64,000 bases of DNA from positions 248,001 to 312,000 of the forward strand of contig NZ_JAYKKJ010000005.1 in assembly GCF_035969385.1 (NCBI RefSeq), read 5' to 3'. Numbering within the stretch: the first letter of the stretch is position 1; each line of letters starts with the position of its first letter. The notes under the pieces are model-generated. The model was not told where the DNA came from and ran no database searches. It saw only the letters and a program-made list of their open reading frames with translations. Positions 54,065 to 62,435 of the stretch are shown one piece after another. The stretch comes from SELP01 sp035969385. Its GTDB lineage: Bacteria; Pseudomonadota; Alphaproteobacteria; Rhodobacterales; Rhodobacteraceae. The translations under genes were made by a program, and so were the position numbers.

Positions 54065-55092
54065 CAAATGATTTCCGGAAGCACGATCCGGGGATCCAGA
54101 AAATGCTGCTCAAACGCGGTTTCATTGGGCTCCGCGCGCGCCTTGATCGCCAGGTCGATGGTGCTCTGGCACAGCTCTTGCAACGGCGTCACCATCACCA
54201 TCTGGATATAACCATCGAGCAGTCCCGCCCTGCTGTCCGGGGTCACTTCATTGACGACAAGCCGAACCTTTCCCGGCGGCCGTGCCTCTCGTAGGGCGGC
54301 GATTGCCCCTTCCATCCCGCCGCCCGCAACATAGATGCCGCGGAGGTCAGGGTGACGATCCAACAGGTTCAGCGTCGCCTCGTAGGTCAGTTGCCGGGTT
54401 TCAAGGTTCACCAGCGCCTCGAGCGTTTCGTAGCCCGGCGCATTCTCCCGCATGAAGGCGCGAAATCCGACCTCGCGCAGGTCGTGACCGTGCCAGCGAT
54501 TGCCACCCACGAAGATCGCCACCTTCCCGGGCGAGGCGGTCTGGGTCAGCATCCAGGCCGCCTGCCTGCCAACTTTGATATTGTTCAACCCTATGTAACT
54601 TCTACGAATTCCCTGCGCAAAGTCATTCAAAAGCGAGAAGGTCGGCACCCCTTTCGACTTCAGGTCGCCAACGGCCTTGTCCAATGCGGGATGGTTCACC
54701 GCGATCCCGGCGACGGCATCCGACACCCGGCCAAGGTCCAGCAGAAGTTCGGCAAATTCGGCTGGGGATTGTGACTGGGCAAACCGGATCGTGATTGATC
54801 CGCGAATGTCGGTGCGCGACGCGATAGCCCGCTCCGCCTCGGCCCGGAAGGCTTGATAGAAGGGTTGCTTTTCCTTCAGCAGCAGCAGCCCAAGCCGAAG
54901 TTCCGGTACAGAGGCGTCAAGCCGATAGTCAATCACCCCCCGCGCGTGATAGCCGACCTCGCGGGCTGCCTCGGCGATCTTGCGCAGGGTCTCCTCGCGG
55001 ACCTTGGCCCGCCCGTTTAACGCGCGGTCAATGGTTGCCGTGCTCAGCCCCGACGCGCGGGCCACATCCTTGATCGTCGCTCTGCGGGCCAT
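54064..55092 (-). CDS. LacI-family regulator of the main iol operon (LacI-1)
   Basis: The 342-residue protein has N-terminal HTH TIKDVARASGLSTATIDRALNGR and hinge, then a sugar-binding domain with LLLKEKQPFYQAFRAEAE and SQSPAEFAELL. The HTH reads TATIDRALNG rather than TVSRVLN, and the same variant occurs in the protein at 63663. AAGGGG precedes ATG 55092. It heads the leftward iol unit, so it probably senses an inositol-derived effector. LacI rather than RpiR/IolR control is notable for iol genes. Confidence 0.88.
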   Translation of the reverse strand: MARRATIKDVARASGLSTATIDRALNGRAKVREETLRKIAEAAREVGYHARGVIDYRLDASVPELRLGLLLLKEKQPFYQAFRAEAERAIASRTDIRGSITIRFAQSQSPAEFAELLLDLGRVSDAVAGIAVNHPALDKAVGDLKSKGVPTFSLLNDFAQGIRRSYIGLNNIKVGRQAAWMLTQTASPGKVAIFVGGNRWHGHDLREVGFRAFMRENAPGYETLEALVNLETRQLTYEATLNLLDRHPDLRGIYVAGGGMEGAIAALREARPPGKVRLVVNEVTPDSRAGLLDGYIQMVMVTPLQELCQSTIDLAIKARAEPNETAFEQHFLDPRIVLPEII

Positions 55093-55132
55093 GGCACATC
55101 CCCTTCTTCAGCGCGTCCCAGTTGATCACAGA

Positions 55133-55144
55133 TGATGTATTTTC
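55133..55144. promoter_or_regulatory. TGATGTATTTT site upstream of LacI-1
   Basis: TGATGTATTTTC lies 40 bp before the LacI-1 start and shares TGATGTWTTT with the two sites at 54024 and 54048. Possible autoregulatory half-site, by eye only. Confidence 0.35.
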
Positions 55145-55174
55145 GGCAAGTGTTCAGAAAATTCGGCGCAGATC

Positions 55175-55190
55175 TTGCAACGGGTTGCAA
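55175..55190. promoter_or_regulatory. LacI-type palindromic operator upstream of LacI-2
   Basis: TTGCAACGGGTTGCAA: perfect 7-bp arms around GG, 50 bp before the LacI-2 start. Nearly identical to the site at 58587, which supports both as LacI-2 operators. Confidence 0.75.
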
Positions 55191-55239
55191 AAACCGTGGC
55201 CTCGGCATCTGATAGGAAGGCCCTTCTAACGGAGCCCGA

Positions 55240-56247
55240 ATGCCCATCACCCTTCAGGATGTCGCGCTACGCGCTGGCGTGTCGAAATCCGCCGTGTCGC
55301 GCACCTTTACGCCGGGAGCGTCAGTTTCGGCCAAGACCCGCGCCAAGGTCGAGGCGGCGGCCACCGAACTGGGCTATTCGCCGAACGTCCTTGCCTCCAG
55401 CCTGACGACGGGAAGGACCAAGCTGATTGGGCTAATCTCGAATAACTTCGCCAACCCCTATTTCCTTGAGATCTTCGACAGGTTCACCCGCGCCCTTCAG
55501 GCCGCCGAGTTGCGCCCGCTTCTGGTAAACCTCAGCGACGAGGGGGATGCGGAACGGTCGCTCAACATGTTGCGGCAGTACAATGTGGACGGGGTGATCG
55601 TCGCGTCCTCCAGCTTACCGCCGGAGTTTTCAAACATGTTCCAAAAGGCGGGATTGCCGGTGGTTCATGTGTTCGGCTGGTCATCGCCGGCGCGGCACGC
55701 CGACCTAGTCAGCATAAACAACGCCGGGGCCGGCCGGTTGGCAGCGCAGGCCATGATCGACCGCGGCTATCGCAGGGTCGGGTTTCTGGGCGGTCCGCGC
55801 ACGGCGGCCACAACGGGTGACCGGTTGCAGGGCTTTATCGACGGGTTGGCAGAGGCGGGGATCACCCCGGTCGTCCGCTATGCCGGGGCCTATTCCTATG
55901 GATCGGGCCGTGCCGCAATGGCCGAGGCGCTAACCGATGCCGCCGGGGTCGAAGCATGGTTTTGCGGCGATGACGTGATCGCCGTGGGCGCGATGGATGC
56001 GGTCCGGCAGGCCGGCAAATCCATCCCGGGCGATGTCGGTCTGCTTGGGTTGAACGATATGGCCATGGCGGGGTGGGATCACGTGTCTCTGACCACCATC
56101 CGGCAACCGACCGAGGATATCGTCACCACGGCGGTCGGCCTGATCCGGGACCGGATCGCCGACCCAGACAGGGCGCCGCAGCGGCGGCTCTTGCCCTGCA
56201 CCTTGGTCGAAAGGGCGACCCTGCGGGCCGCCCCCACCCGTCCCTAG
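55240..56247 (+). CDS. LacI-family regulator of the second inositol-type regulon (LacI-2)
   Basis: The 335-residue protein shows the HTH TLQDVALRAGVSKSAVSRTF and a periplasmic-binding-like ligand domain (LIGLISNNFANPYF, VVHVFGWSS, RVGFLGGP, CGDDVIAVGAMDA). GGAG lies before ATG 55240. It is convergent with the dehydrogenase gene, overlapping 4 bp, and divergent from LacI-1. Operator copies at 55175 and 58587 suggest autoregulation and control of both divergent gene sets. Confidence 0.9.
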   Translation: MPITLQDVALRAGVSKSAVSRTFTPGASVSAKTRAKVEAAATELGYSPNVLASSLTTGRTKLIGLISNNFANPYFLEIFDRFTRALQAAELRPLLVNLSDEGDAERSLNMLRQYNVDGVIVASSSLPPEFSNMFQKAGLPVVHVFGWSSPARHADLVSINNAGAGRLAAQAMIDRGYRRVGFLGGPRTAATTGDRLQGFIDGLAEAGITPVVRYAGAYSYGSGRAAMAEALTDAAGVEAWFCGDDVIAVGAMDAVRQAGKSIPGDVGLLGLNDMAMAGWDHVSLTTIRQPTEDIVTTAVGLIRDRIADPDRAPQRRLLPCTLVERATLRAAPTRP

Positions 56248-57401
56248 CGGAACATCGGCGGCCGGGCGTCGACCCAAGTGCCGTCGGCCTTGCCGCTTTC
56301 CGCCACCGCAAAGACAGCCGCCATGGACCGCAGCCCGTCTTCGGCGCGCGGGTATAGATCGGCGGCGGGGTCCATGGCCCGCCCTTCCTTCCCTGCCCGG
56401 ATCGCCTCGGCCAGGTCGGCGTAGATATTGGCGAAGGCCAGCGGCATCCCCTCGGCGTGCCCGACGGTGACCCGGCTGGTGCGGTCGGCCTCCGGCGACA
56501 ACCCGCCTTCGCCCCGTTCGATCACCTGCAATCGCCCACCCAGGGGCATCCAATACAGTTGGTTCGGCTGTTCCTGCGCCCAGCGCAGCCCGCCCTTTTC
56601 CCCGAAGACCTGGAGCGTCAGCCCATGTTGCCGCCCAAGGGCAATTGACGACGTCCAAAGACGCCCAACCGCACCTCCGTCAAACCGCAGGTTGACCATA
56701 GCATCGTCTTCCAACTCGCGGCTGGCGATGCAGGACACGGTATCGGCGCTCAGTTTTTCGGCCTCTTGCCCGATCACGAAGGACGCCATGTGCAGCGCAT
56801 GAATGCCACAATCGGCAAACTGCGCACTGACCCCGGCCTGCGCCGGGTCATACCGCCAACGGACGCGCGGATTGTCGGCATCCGCGGCATCGGCGTGGTG
56901 CCCATGGGCGAATTCCGCCTTCACCAACCGGATCGCCCCAAGATCGCCCCGCGCCACCATCGCCCGCATGTGCCGGACAAGGCTGTAGCCGGTATAGCCG
57001 TAGTTGACCGCGCAGATGCGCCCGACGGATTTCGCCAGTTTCACGATCTCCTCGCCTTCTTCGACGGTCATCGTCATCGGCTTTTCGCACAGGACGTGAA
57101 ACCCGGCCTCCAGATAGGCCTTGGTGATTTCGAAATGGGTCGCGTTCGGCGTGGCGACGGTGACAAGGTCGATCCGGTCATCACGGCCCTTTTCGCCCTC
57201 CAGCATCTCGCGCCAGTCGCCATAGGCGCGGTCGGCAGCAAGGCCAAGCCGCTGGCCATAGTCGCGACCCGCGTCGGGACGGTGATCCAGCGCCCCGGCG
57301 GTGAATTCGAAATGCCCGTCAAGGCCCGCGCCCAGACGGTGTGCTGGGCCGATCTGGCTGCCTTCGCCGCCGCCGATCATGCCCCAACGCAGTCTTGCCA
57401 T
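56244..57401 (-). CDS. Gfo/Idh/MocA-family oxidoreductase
   Basis: A 385-residue NAD(P)-dependent dehydrogenase with loop MIGGGEGSQIGPAH, the CEKPMT catalytic Lys motif and the FADCGIHALHMASFV substrate segment. The class resembles long inositol/sugar oxidoreductases such as YcjS-like enzymes; substrate unknown. AGGAG is 9 bases before ATG 57401. It follows the next dehydrogenase by 53 bp in one transcript. Confidence 0.85.
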   Translation of the reverse strand: MARLRWGMIGGGEGSQIGPAHRLGAGLDGHFEFTAGALDHRPDAGRDYGQRLGLAADRAYGDWREMLEGEKGRDDRIDLVTVATPNATHFEITKAYLEAGFHVLCEKPMTMTVEEGEEIVKLAKSVGRICAVNYGYTGYSLVRHMRAMVARGDLGAIRLVKAEFAHGHHADAADADNPRVRWRYDPAQAGVSAQFADCGIHALHMASFVIGQEAEKLSADTVSCIASRELEDDAMVNLRFDGGAVGRLWTSSIALGRQHGLTLQVFGEKGGLRWAQEQPNQLYWMPLGGRLQVIERGEGGLSPEADRTSRVTVGHAEGMPLAFANIYADLAEAIRAGKEGRAMDPAADLYPRAEDGLRSMAAVFAVAESGKADGTWVDARPPMFR

Positions 57402-57454
57402 TGCTGTCGTCTCCTGTGGTTGTCGGGGCCGGTCTTGTCCGCCGGGCACCCGGT

Positions 57455-58570
57455 TTAGGGGGTTATCTTAAACTCGCTGACGTCGACCCAGGCCTCGCGC
57501 GATTTGGAGGCCTCTGCCGCGGCAATCACCTCGGCCACGGCAAGCCCATCGCGGAAGGTCGGCCAGATCGCCTGCCCGGTGTGGATGGCGGTCAGGAAAT
57601 CCTTGGCTTCAATGATGATCTGATCCTGATAACCGGTGCCGTGCCCGGGACCCTGACAGAACGGAAGGTAATCGGGATGGGCCGGACCGGTCAGGATCTT
57701 GCGGAACCCGCGCGTGGCTTCTGGCCCCTCGGCCAGATACAGCCAGACCGCGTTCTGGTCTTCCTGATCAAAGCGGATCGCGCCCTTGGTTCCGGTAATT
57801 TCATAGGCATAGCCCATCTTGCGCCCGGTCGCGACGCGGCTGGAAAAGATATGCCCCATCACCCCGTTTTTAAACCGGCACATCAGCTGCGCCTGATCGT
57901 CATTGTCGACGGTGCCGCCGGGCCGGTCCACATGGACGGTTTCATAGTCCGCAAACACCCGCGCAATCGGCCCCATCAGGGCCAATGCGGCGTTGATCGG
58001 ATGCGGTGCCAGATCGCCCAGGTTGCCGTTTGCCATGCCCTTGCAGCGCCAGTTGAACGGTTCGTCCGGGTCCGACAGGAAATCCTCGGTATGCTCCATC
58101 CGAAACCACGTGACCCGCCCGATGGTGTCGCCGGCCAGCAATTGGCGTACGAACTGGCTGGCGGGGGTGCGGATGTAGTTGAACCCGATCATGTTCGGCA
58201 CGCCTGCCGCCTCGGCCGCGGCGACCATGGCCCGCGAATCCTCGATCGTGTCGGCCAGCGGTTTTTCACACAGGACAGGCTTGCCCAGCGCAAGGGCTGC
58301 TTCGGCGATGGCGCGGTGGGTCTCCTGCGGCGAGGCGATGACCACCGCCTCGACTGCCGGGTCGTTGACCAGCGCCTGCCAATCGGCAGCCGCCCGGGCA
58401 AAGCCAAAGGCCGCCCGATACTGCTCCGCGCTTGCGGGGGACGAGGCCGCGATCATCTCAAGCCGGGGACGCAACGGAGTGTCGAAGATTGCCCCGACCG
58501 AGGACATCGCCACCGAATGGGCCTTGCCCATGTAGCCGCCCCCGACGATCCCAATTCCGATTTCGGGCAT
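57455..58570 (-). CDS. Gfo/Idh/MocA-family oxidoreductase
   Basis: A 371-residue dehydrogenase with IGIVGGGYMGKAHSVAM, the CEKPLAD catalytic motif and GNLGDLAPHPINAALALMG. First gene of the leftward half of the LacI-2 regulon; the operator at 58587 lies 17 bp upstream of ATG 58570, preceded by GGAGGG. Likely oxidises a cyclitol (for example scyllo- or chiro-inositol) to a keto form, but this is inference from context. Confidence 0.85.
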   Translation of the reverse strand: MPEIGIGIVGGGYMGKAHSVAMSSVGAIFDTPLRPRLEMIAASSPASAEQYRAAFGFARAAADWQALVNDPAVEAVVIASPQETHRAIAEAALALGKPVLCEKPLADTIEDSRAMVAAAEAAGVPNMIGFNYIRTPASQFVRQLLAGDTIGRVTWFRMEHTEDFLSDPDEPFNWRCKGMANGNLGDLAPHPINAALALMGPIARVFADYETVHVDRPGGTVDNDDQAQLMCRFKNGVMGHIFSSRVATGRKMGYAYEITGTKGAIRFDQEDQNAVWLYLAEGPEATRGFRKILTGPAHPDYLPFCQGPGHGTGYQDQIIIEAKDFLTAIHTGQAIWPTFRDGLAVAEVIAAAEASKSREAWVDVSEFKITP

Positions 58571-58586
58571 GGCACCCTCCCCACTA

Positions 58587-58602
58587 TTGCAACCGGTTGC
58601 AA
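58587..58602. promoter_or_regulatory. Perfect LacI palindrome in the divergent promoter
   Basis: TTGCAACCGGTTGCAA is a perfect 16-bp palindrome with the central CG typical of LacI operators. It lies 17 bp from the dehydrogenase start and 50 bp from the kinase start, so one site can control both directions. Confidence 0.88.
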
Positions 58603-58651
58603 AATATGTATCGTCGGCGCAATTCCAGTGCAACTCCAAACGAGCGTGCCC

Positions 58652-59632
58652 ATGAAAGAATTGAAACGCCTTGCCGGAAAGGGCTTCCTTGTCATCGGAC
58701 GGGCGGGGATGGATCTGTACGCCGATCCGCCGGGAACCCCGCTTGAACAGGCGACCGCCTATACCACCGCCCTTGGCGGATCGTCGGCCAATATCGCGGC
58801 GGGCCTGTGCCGTCTGGGCTGCGATGCCGCGCTTGTCACCTGCGTGTCGGACGATGCGGTTGGCCGGTTCTGTCTGGCCCAGCTGGATGCCTATGGCGTC
58901 GACCGCCGCTTTGTCCGGACCGTGGGGGGCGAAGCACGCAATTCGTTGGCGCTGGCCGAAACCCGCTGGGACGGGTTCCAATCGGTCCTTTACCGCAACA
59001 ACGCCGCCGATTTCACGATGGACGACCGCGACGTGACCGGCCTGCCCTATGCAGGCTTTTCCGTCCTTGTCACGACCGGGACGGTTCTGGCGGCCGAACC
59101 ATCGCGCAGCGCGACCTTCCGTGCCTTCGATCTGGCGAAGGCAGCGGGGCTGCCGCTGGTATTCGACGTGGACTACCGCCCCTATTCCTGGCCCTCGGCC
59201 GAGGTCGCGGCAGAGGTCTATTCCCGCGCGGCCAACCTGTGTGACATCATCATCGGCAATGATGTCGAATTCAGCTTCATGGCCGGACCGGGTGGCGACG
59301 GGTTGGAAAAGGCGCGGTCTCTGGTCCGGGACGGGGCGCTGATCGTCGTCTACAAGATGGGCGAAAAGGGCGCGATCACGATCACCCCCGAGGGCGAGAC
59401 CCGCACCGGCATCTATGAGACGAAAGCCATCAAGCCCATCGGCGCGGGCGACAGTTTCATGGCCGGCTTCCTTGCCGGTCTGGCGGAAGGCGACAGCGTG
59501 GCCGATGCGGTTCAGGTCGGGTCCGCCGCCGCCGCGCTGGTGGTGTCCCGCGTCGGCTGCGCCCCTGCCAGCCCGACCCGCGCCGAACTGACAGACTTCA
59601 TGGCGCGCGCCCAGATGCGCCCCGCCGGATAG
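58652..59632 (+). CDS. PfkB-family kinase, second 5-dehydro-2-deoxygluconokinase-like protein
   Basis: A 326-residue ribokinase-fold enzyme: FLVIGRAGMDLYADP, GGSSANIAAGLCRLG and the anion-hole motif PIGAGDSFMAGFLAG. It aligns with the kinase half of the IolC fusion at 46234 but lacks DUF2090. ATG 58652 has a poor ribosome-binding site; GTG 58646 is an alternative. First gene of kinase-isomerase-aldolase, 9 bp before the IolB-like gene. Confidence 0.88.
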   Translation: MKELKRLAGKGFLVIGRAGMDLYADPPGTPLEQATAYTTALGGSSANIAAGLCRLGCDAALVTCVSDDAVGRFCLAQLDAYGVDRRFVRTVGGEARNSLALAETRWDGFQSVLYRNNAADFTMDDRDVTGLPYAGFSVLVTTGTVLAAEPSRSATFRAFDLAKAAGLPLVFDVDYRPYSWPSAEVAAEVYSRAANLCDIIIGNDVEFSFMAGPGGDGLEKARSLVRDGALIVVYKMGEKGAITITPEGETRTGIYETKAIKPIGAGDSFMAGFLAGLAEGDSVADAVQVGSAAAALVVSRVGCAPASPTRAELTDFMARAQMRPAG

Positions 59633-59641
59633 GAGAGAGAC

Positions 59642-60481
59642 ATGCACATTCCCCCCTTCGACAACGCCAATCAGCCGATCGTCGACGCGGATCACCCGTT
59701 GGTTCCGCTGAACTATTTCAACATCGTCAAGTTGCAGCCGGGCGAGACCTATGACTACCGCCTGCCCGGCTACGAAACCTGCATCGTGCCCGCGACCGGC
59801 ACGGTGGATGTGGAAACCGGCGGCGAAACCTATGCCGAAATCGGCAACCGGGGCGCGGATGTCTGGGATGGCGAACCGGAAGGGGTCTATGTGCCCACCG
59901 ACACCGGCGCCCGGATCACCGCCCGAACCGCGACAGAGGTCTTCATCGCCGGCGCGAAATTCGCCGAGACGCTAAAGCCCTTCGCCGTGCGCAAGCATGA
60001 GTTGGATGTGGTGCAATACGGGTCCGACGACACCAAGACCCACCGCAAGATCAAGCACATCCTTGGGGCGTCCTACCACGACCGGGTGGGCCGTCTGCTG
60101 GTGTCGGAACTGTTCACCGTGGGCGCGGGCGGCTGGTCCGGCTTTCCGTCGCACAAGCATGACACCGACCGCCTGCCGGACGAAACCCGCCACGACGAGA
60201 CCTATAACTTCCGGTTCAAGCCCGACTACGGGTCGGGCCTGCAGATGTTGCAGCGCGAAGACAATGAACCGGGCGACGCCTATCACGTCATGAACGGGTC
60301 CACCGTGCTGATCGACAAGGGCTATCACCCCTGCTGCGTGCTGCCGGGATATGAAATGTACTATTTCACCATCCTGGGCGGTCTCAGCCAGCGGTCGCTG
60401 AAGCAGTATTTCCAGCCAACCCATGCCGAACAGCTGCACACCATCCCCGGCATCATGGATATGGTGGCCAAGTTCAAATGA
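59642..60481 (+). CDS. IolB-like 5-deoxy-glucuronate isomerase, second copy
   Basis: A 279-residue bicupin of the IolB/KduI family. Metal ligands are retained in PSHKHDTDRLPDE, HDETYNFR and KGYHPCCVLPGYEMYY, but the N-terminal half differs strongly from the copy at 42510, so a modified substrate is possible. GGAGAG precedes ATG 59642, and it overlaps the aldolase by 4 bp. Confidence 0.85.
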   Translation: MHIPPFDNANQPIVDADHPLVPLNYFNIVKLQPGETYDYRLPGYETCIVPATGTVDVETGGETYAEIGNRGADVWDGEPEGVYVPTDTGARITARTATEVFIAGAKFAETLKPFAVRKHELDVVQYGSDDTKTHRKIKHILGASYHDRVGRLLVSELFTVGAGGWSGFPSHKHDTDRLPDETRHDETYNFRFKPDYGSGLQMLQREDNEPGDAYHVMNGSTVLIDKGYHPCCVLPGYEMYYFTILGGLSQRSLKQYFQPTHAEQLHTIPGIMDMVAKFK

Positions 60482-61302
60482 CCCGCGCGACGCTGGCAGA
60501 GGTGCTACAACCGGCCCTGCGCGACGGCTATGCCGTGGCGGGGCTGGTCTGTCTTGGGTGGGAGGACGCCCGCGCCTATGTGGCGGCGGCAGAGGCCGAG
60601 GGCGCGCCGGTGATCCTTCAGGCCGGGCCGGGGGCGCGGGCACATATGCCCCTGCCCGTCTGGGCCGCGATGTTCCACGCGCTGGCGGATGCGGCGACCG
60701 TGCCGGTCGTGTCCCACCTTGACCACGGCAAGTCAGCGGCGGAATGCCATGAGGCGATCGCGCTCGGCTTCACCTCGGTCATGTTCGACGGATCGGCCCT
60801 GCCCTTGGAGGACAATATCGCCCAAACCCGCGCCATCGTGCAGGCCGCACATGCCGCAGGCGTGTCCTGCGAGGGCGAGATCGGGTTCGTCGGCTATGAC
60901 AAGGGCGCGGAGTCGCTGGGGACAGACCCGGCAGAGGCCGCCCGTTTCGCGGCGGAAACCGGGGTGGATGCGATGGCGATTTCCATCGGGAACGTGCATT
61001 TGCAGACCAGTCAGGCCGCCGAGATCGACCGCGCCCGTCTGGCCGGGATTGAGGCGGGAACCGATGTGCCGCTGGTGATCCACGGCGGGTCGGGCCTGCT
61101 GCATGACCTGCGCCGCACGCTCGCCCGCGACAGCGCGATCTGCAAATTCAACATCGGCACGGAACTGCGGATGACCTTTGGTCAGGCGCTGCGCGACACG
61201 CTGACCGCCCACCCCGACCGGTTCGACCGGATCGGCATCCTCTCCGCCGTCGAAGAGCCGCTCATTGTGCGGGCGCGTGAGGTGATCCGCGGGCTACTCT
61301 AA
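60478..61302 (+). CDS. Class II aldolase, IolJ-like
   Basis: The 274-residue zinc aldolase has HLDHGKSA (metal His), FDGSALPLEDNI, GEIGFVGYDKG, HGGSGL and KFNIGTELR, the fructose-bisphosphate/tagatose-bisphosphate aldolase pattern. Downstream of a kinase and an IolB-like isomerase it probably cleaves 2-deoxy-5-keto-6-phosphogluconate to DHAP and malonate semialdehyde. Short (274 aa) as for IolJ. Convergent with the PanB-like gene, overlapping 4 bp. Confidence 0.88.
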   Translation: MTRATLAEVLQPALRDGYAVAGLVCLGWEDARAYVAAAEAEGAPVILQAGPGARAHMPLPVWAAMFHALADAATVPVVSHLDHGKSAAECHEAIALGFTSVMFDGSALPLEDNIAQTRAIVQAAHAAGVSCEGEIGFVGYDKGAESLGTDPAEAARFAAETGVDAMAISIGNVHLQTSQAAEIDRARLAGIEAGTDVPLVIHGGSGLLHDLRRTLARDSAICKFNIGTELRMTFGQALRDTLTAHPDRFDRIGILSAVEEPLIVRAREVIRGLL

Positions 61303-62105
61303 GTCGCGCTGACAAAGGCCTCGAACGCCGCGAATTCGTCGTCCGCGATGGGCACCACATGCTCATTCGCCGGGTAAGTGCCGCTGGACACGTCCGCCTT
61401 GAACTCTGCGAAGGCGGCGATCCGTTCGGTTTGCAGCCGCGCGAATTCGGCGGCGAAGTTGCGGTAGGTCTTGGCATGGCGCGGTGCCTTGTTGGTGCCG
61501 TGGCCCAAGACGTCCTCGGCAAACAGGTATTGCGCATCGGCATGCGCCCCGGCCCCCATCCCCAGCATCAATAGTGGCGTGTTCTTGGCGATCACCTCTG
61601 CAACCCGGTCGGGGACAACCTCCAGCTCGGCCCCGAAGCAGCCGATCTCTTCCAGCCGTTTCACATGATCCCAGACCGCGCGGGCGCTGTCGGCGGTCTT
61701 GCCCACGGCCTTGAACCCGCCGGTCCAGGTGCATTGGCTGGGGATCAGGCCCACATGGGCCACCACGGGAATACCGTTGTCGCACAACGCCTTCTGGATA
61801 TCGGGCGCGGCAGAACAATAGACGCAATCCCCGCCGATATTCATCGCCCGGAAGGCCGCGCGCAGATAGTCCTCGGCGGTCACCAGCTCTCCGTAAAGCA
61901 GGCCGACCTGCACAAAGCAGTTCCCCGCCGCCTCGCGCATGTCCGGGGTCCAGAGCGGATCGATGATCGACAGCATGTCGATCCCCGCTGCTGCGGCGGC
62001 GCGGGCCTCCTCCGGGGTTTCGACGAACAGCATGGTCAGCTTGTCGCCCCGCGCCTTGCGGGCGCGCAGGTCGGCGACGGTGGGGCGGTAGTGATAAAGG
62101 CCCAT
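61299..62105 (-). CDS. PanB-like (ketopantoate hydroxymethyltransferase superfamily) protein of the moc-like operon
   Basis: The 268-residue protein has the PanB/PEP-mutase barrel: SIIDPLW, PVVAHVGLIPSQ, GGFKAVGK, ELEVVPD (catalytic Glu kept) and MLGMGAGAHADAQ. Against E. coli PanB the second metal Asp (Asp84 position) is Gly, the KIEGG stretch reads YCSAA, and the loop after the first Asp is about 20 residues shorter. It is therefore probably not pantothenate synthesis. It starts 3 bp after the MocE-like gene and may process a C1 or keto product of demethylation. Confidence 0.8.
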   Translation of the reverse strand: MGLYHYRPTVADLRARKARGDKLTMLFVETPEEARAAAAAGIDMLSIIDPLWTPDMREAAGNCFVQVGLLYGELVTAEDYLRAAFRAMNIGGDCVYCSAAPDIQKALCDNGIPVVAHVGLIPSQCTWTGGFKAVGKTADSARAVWDHVKRLEEIGCFGAELEVVPDRVAEVIAKNTPLLMLGMGAGAHADAQYLFAEDVLGHGTNKAPRHAKTYRNFAAEFARLQTERIAAFAEFKADVSSGTYPANEHVVPIADDEFAAFEAFVSAT

Positions 62106-62108
62106 CGT

Positions 62109-62420
62109 TCAGACTTCGATCCAGACCCGGCCACCTTCGACCTTGGTCTTGTAGGTGTTCAGGTTCACGCAGGCGGGCGCGCGCATCGCTTCTCCGGTCC
62201 GGTAGTCGAAGGTCGCGTTATGCTTGGGGCATTCGATTTCGTATTCCATGACCAGACCGTCCTCCAGATGCACATGTTCGTGGGTGCAGAGGCCATCGGT
62301 GCAGAAGAAGTCCCCGTCCGGGCTGTGATAGATCGCAAAGGTCCGCCCGGCGTGGTCGAACCGGATCAGGTCTTCTTCCTCGATGTCGTCGGTGGAACAG
62401 GCATCAATCCATTGGGCCAT
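62109..62420 (-). CDS. MocE-type Rieske [2Fe-2S] ferredoxin
   Basis: A 103-residue soluble Rieske protein: ligands Cys45-x-His47 (CTHEH) and Cys64-x-x-His67 (CPKHN). MocE in rhizobial rhizopine catabolism is such a ferredoxin, feeding electrons to the MocD oxygenase. AGGAG is 9 bases before ATG 62420. It lies 15 bp after the desaturase-like gene. No MocF reductase gene is in the window. Confidence 0.88.
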   Translation of the reverse strand: MAQWIDACSTDDIEEEDLIRFDHAGRTFAIYHSPDGDFFCTDGLCTHEHVHLEDGLVMEYEIECPKHNATFDYRTGEAMRAPACVNLNTYKTKVEGGRVWIEV

Positions 62421-62435
62421 CTGTGCGGTCTCCTT

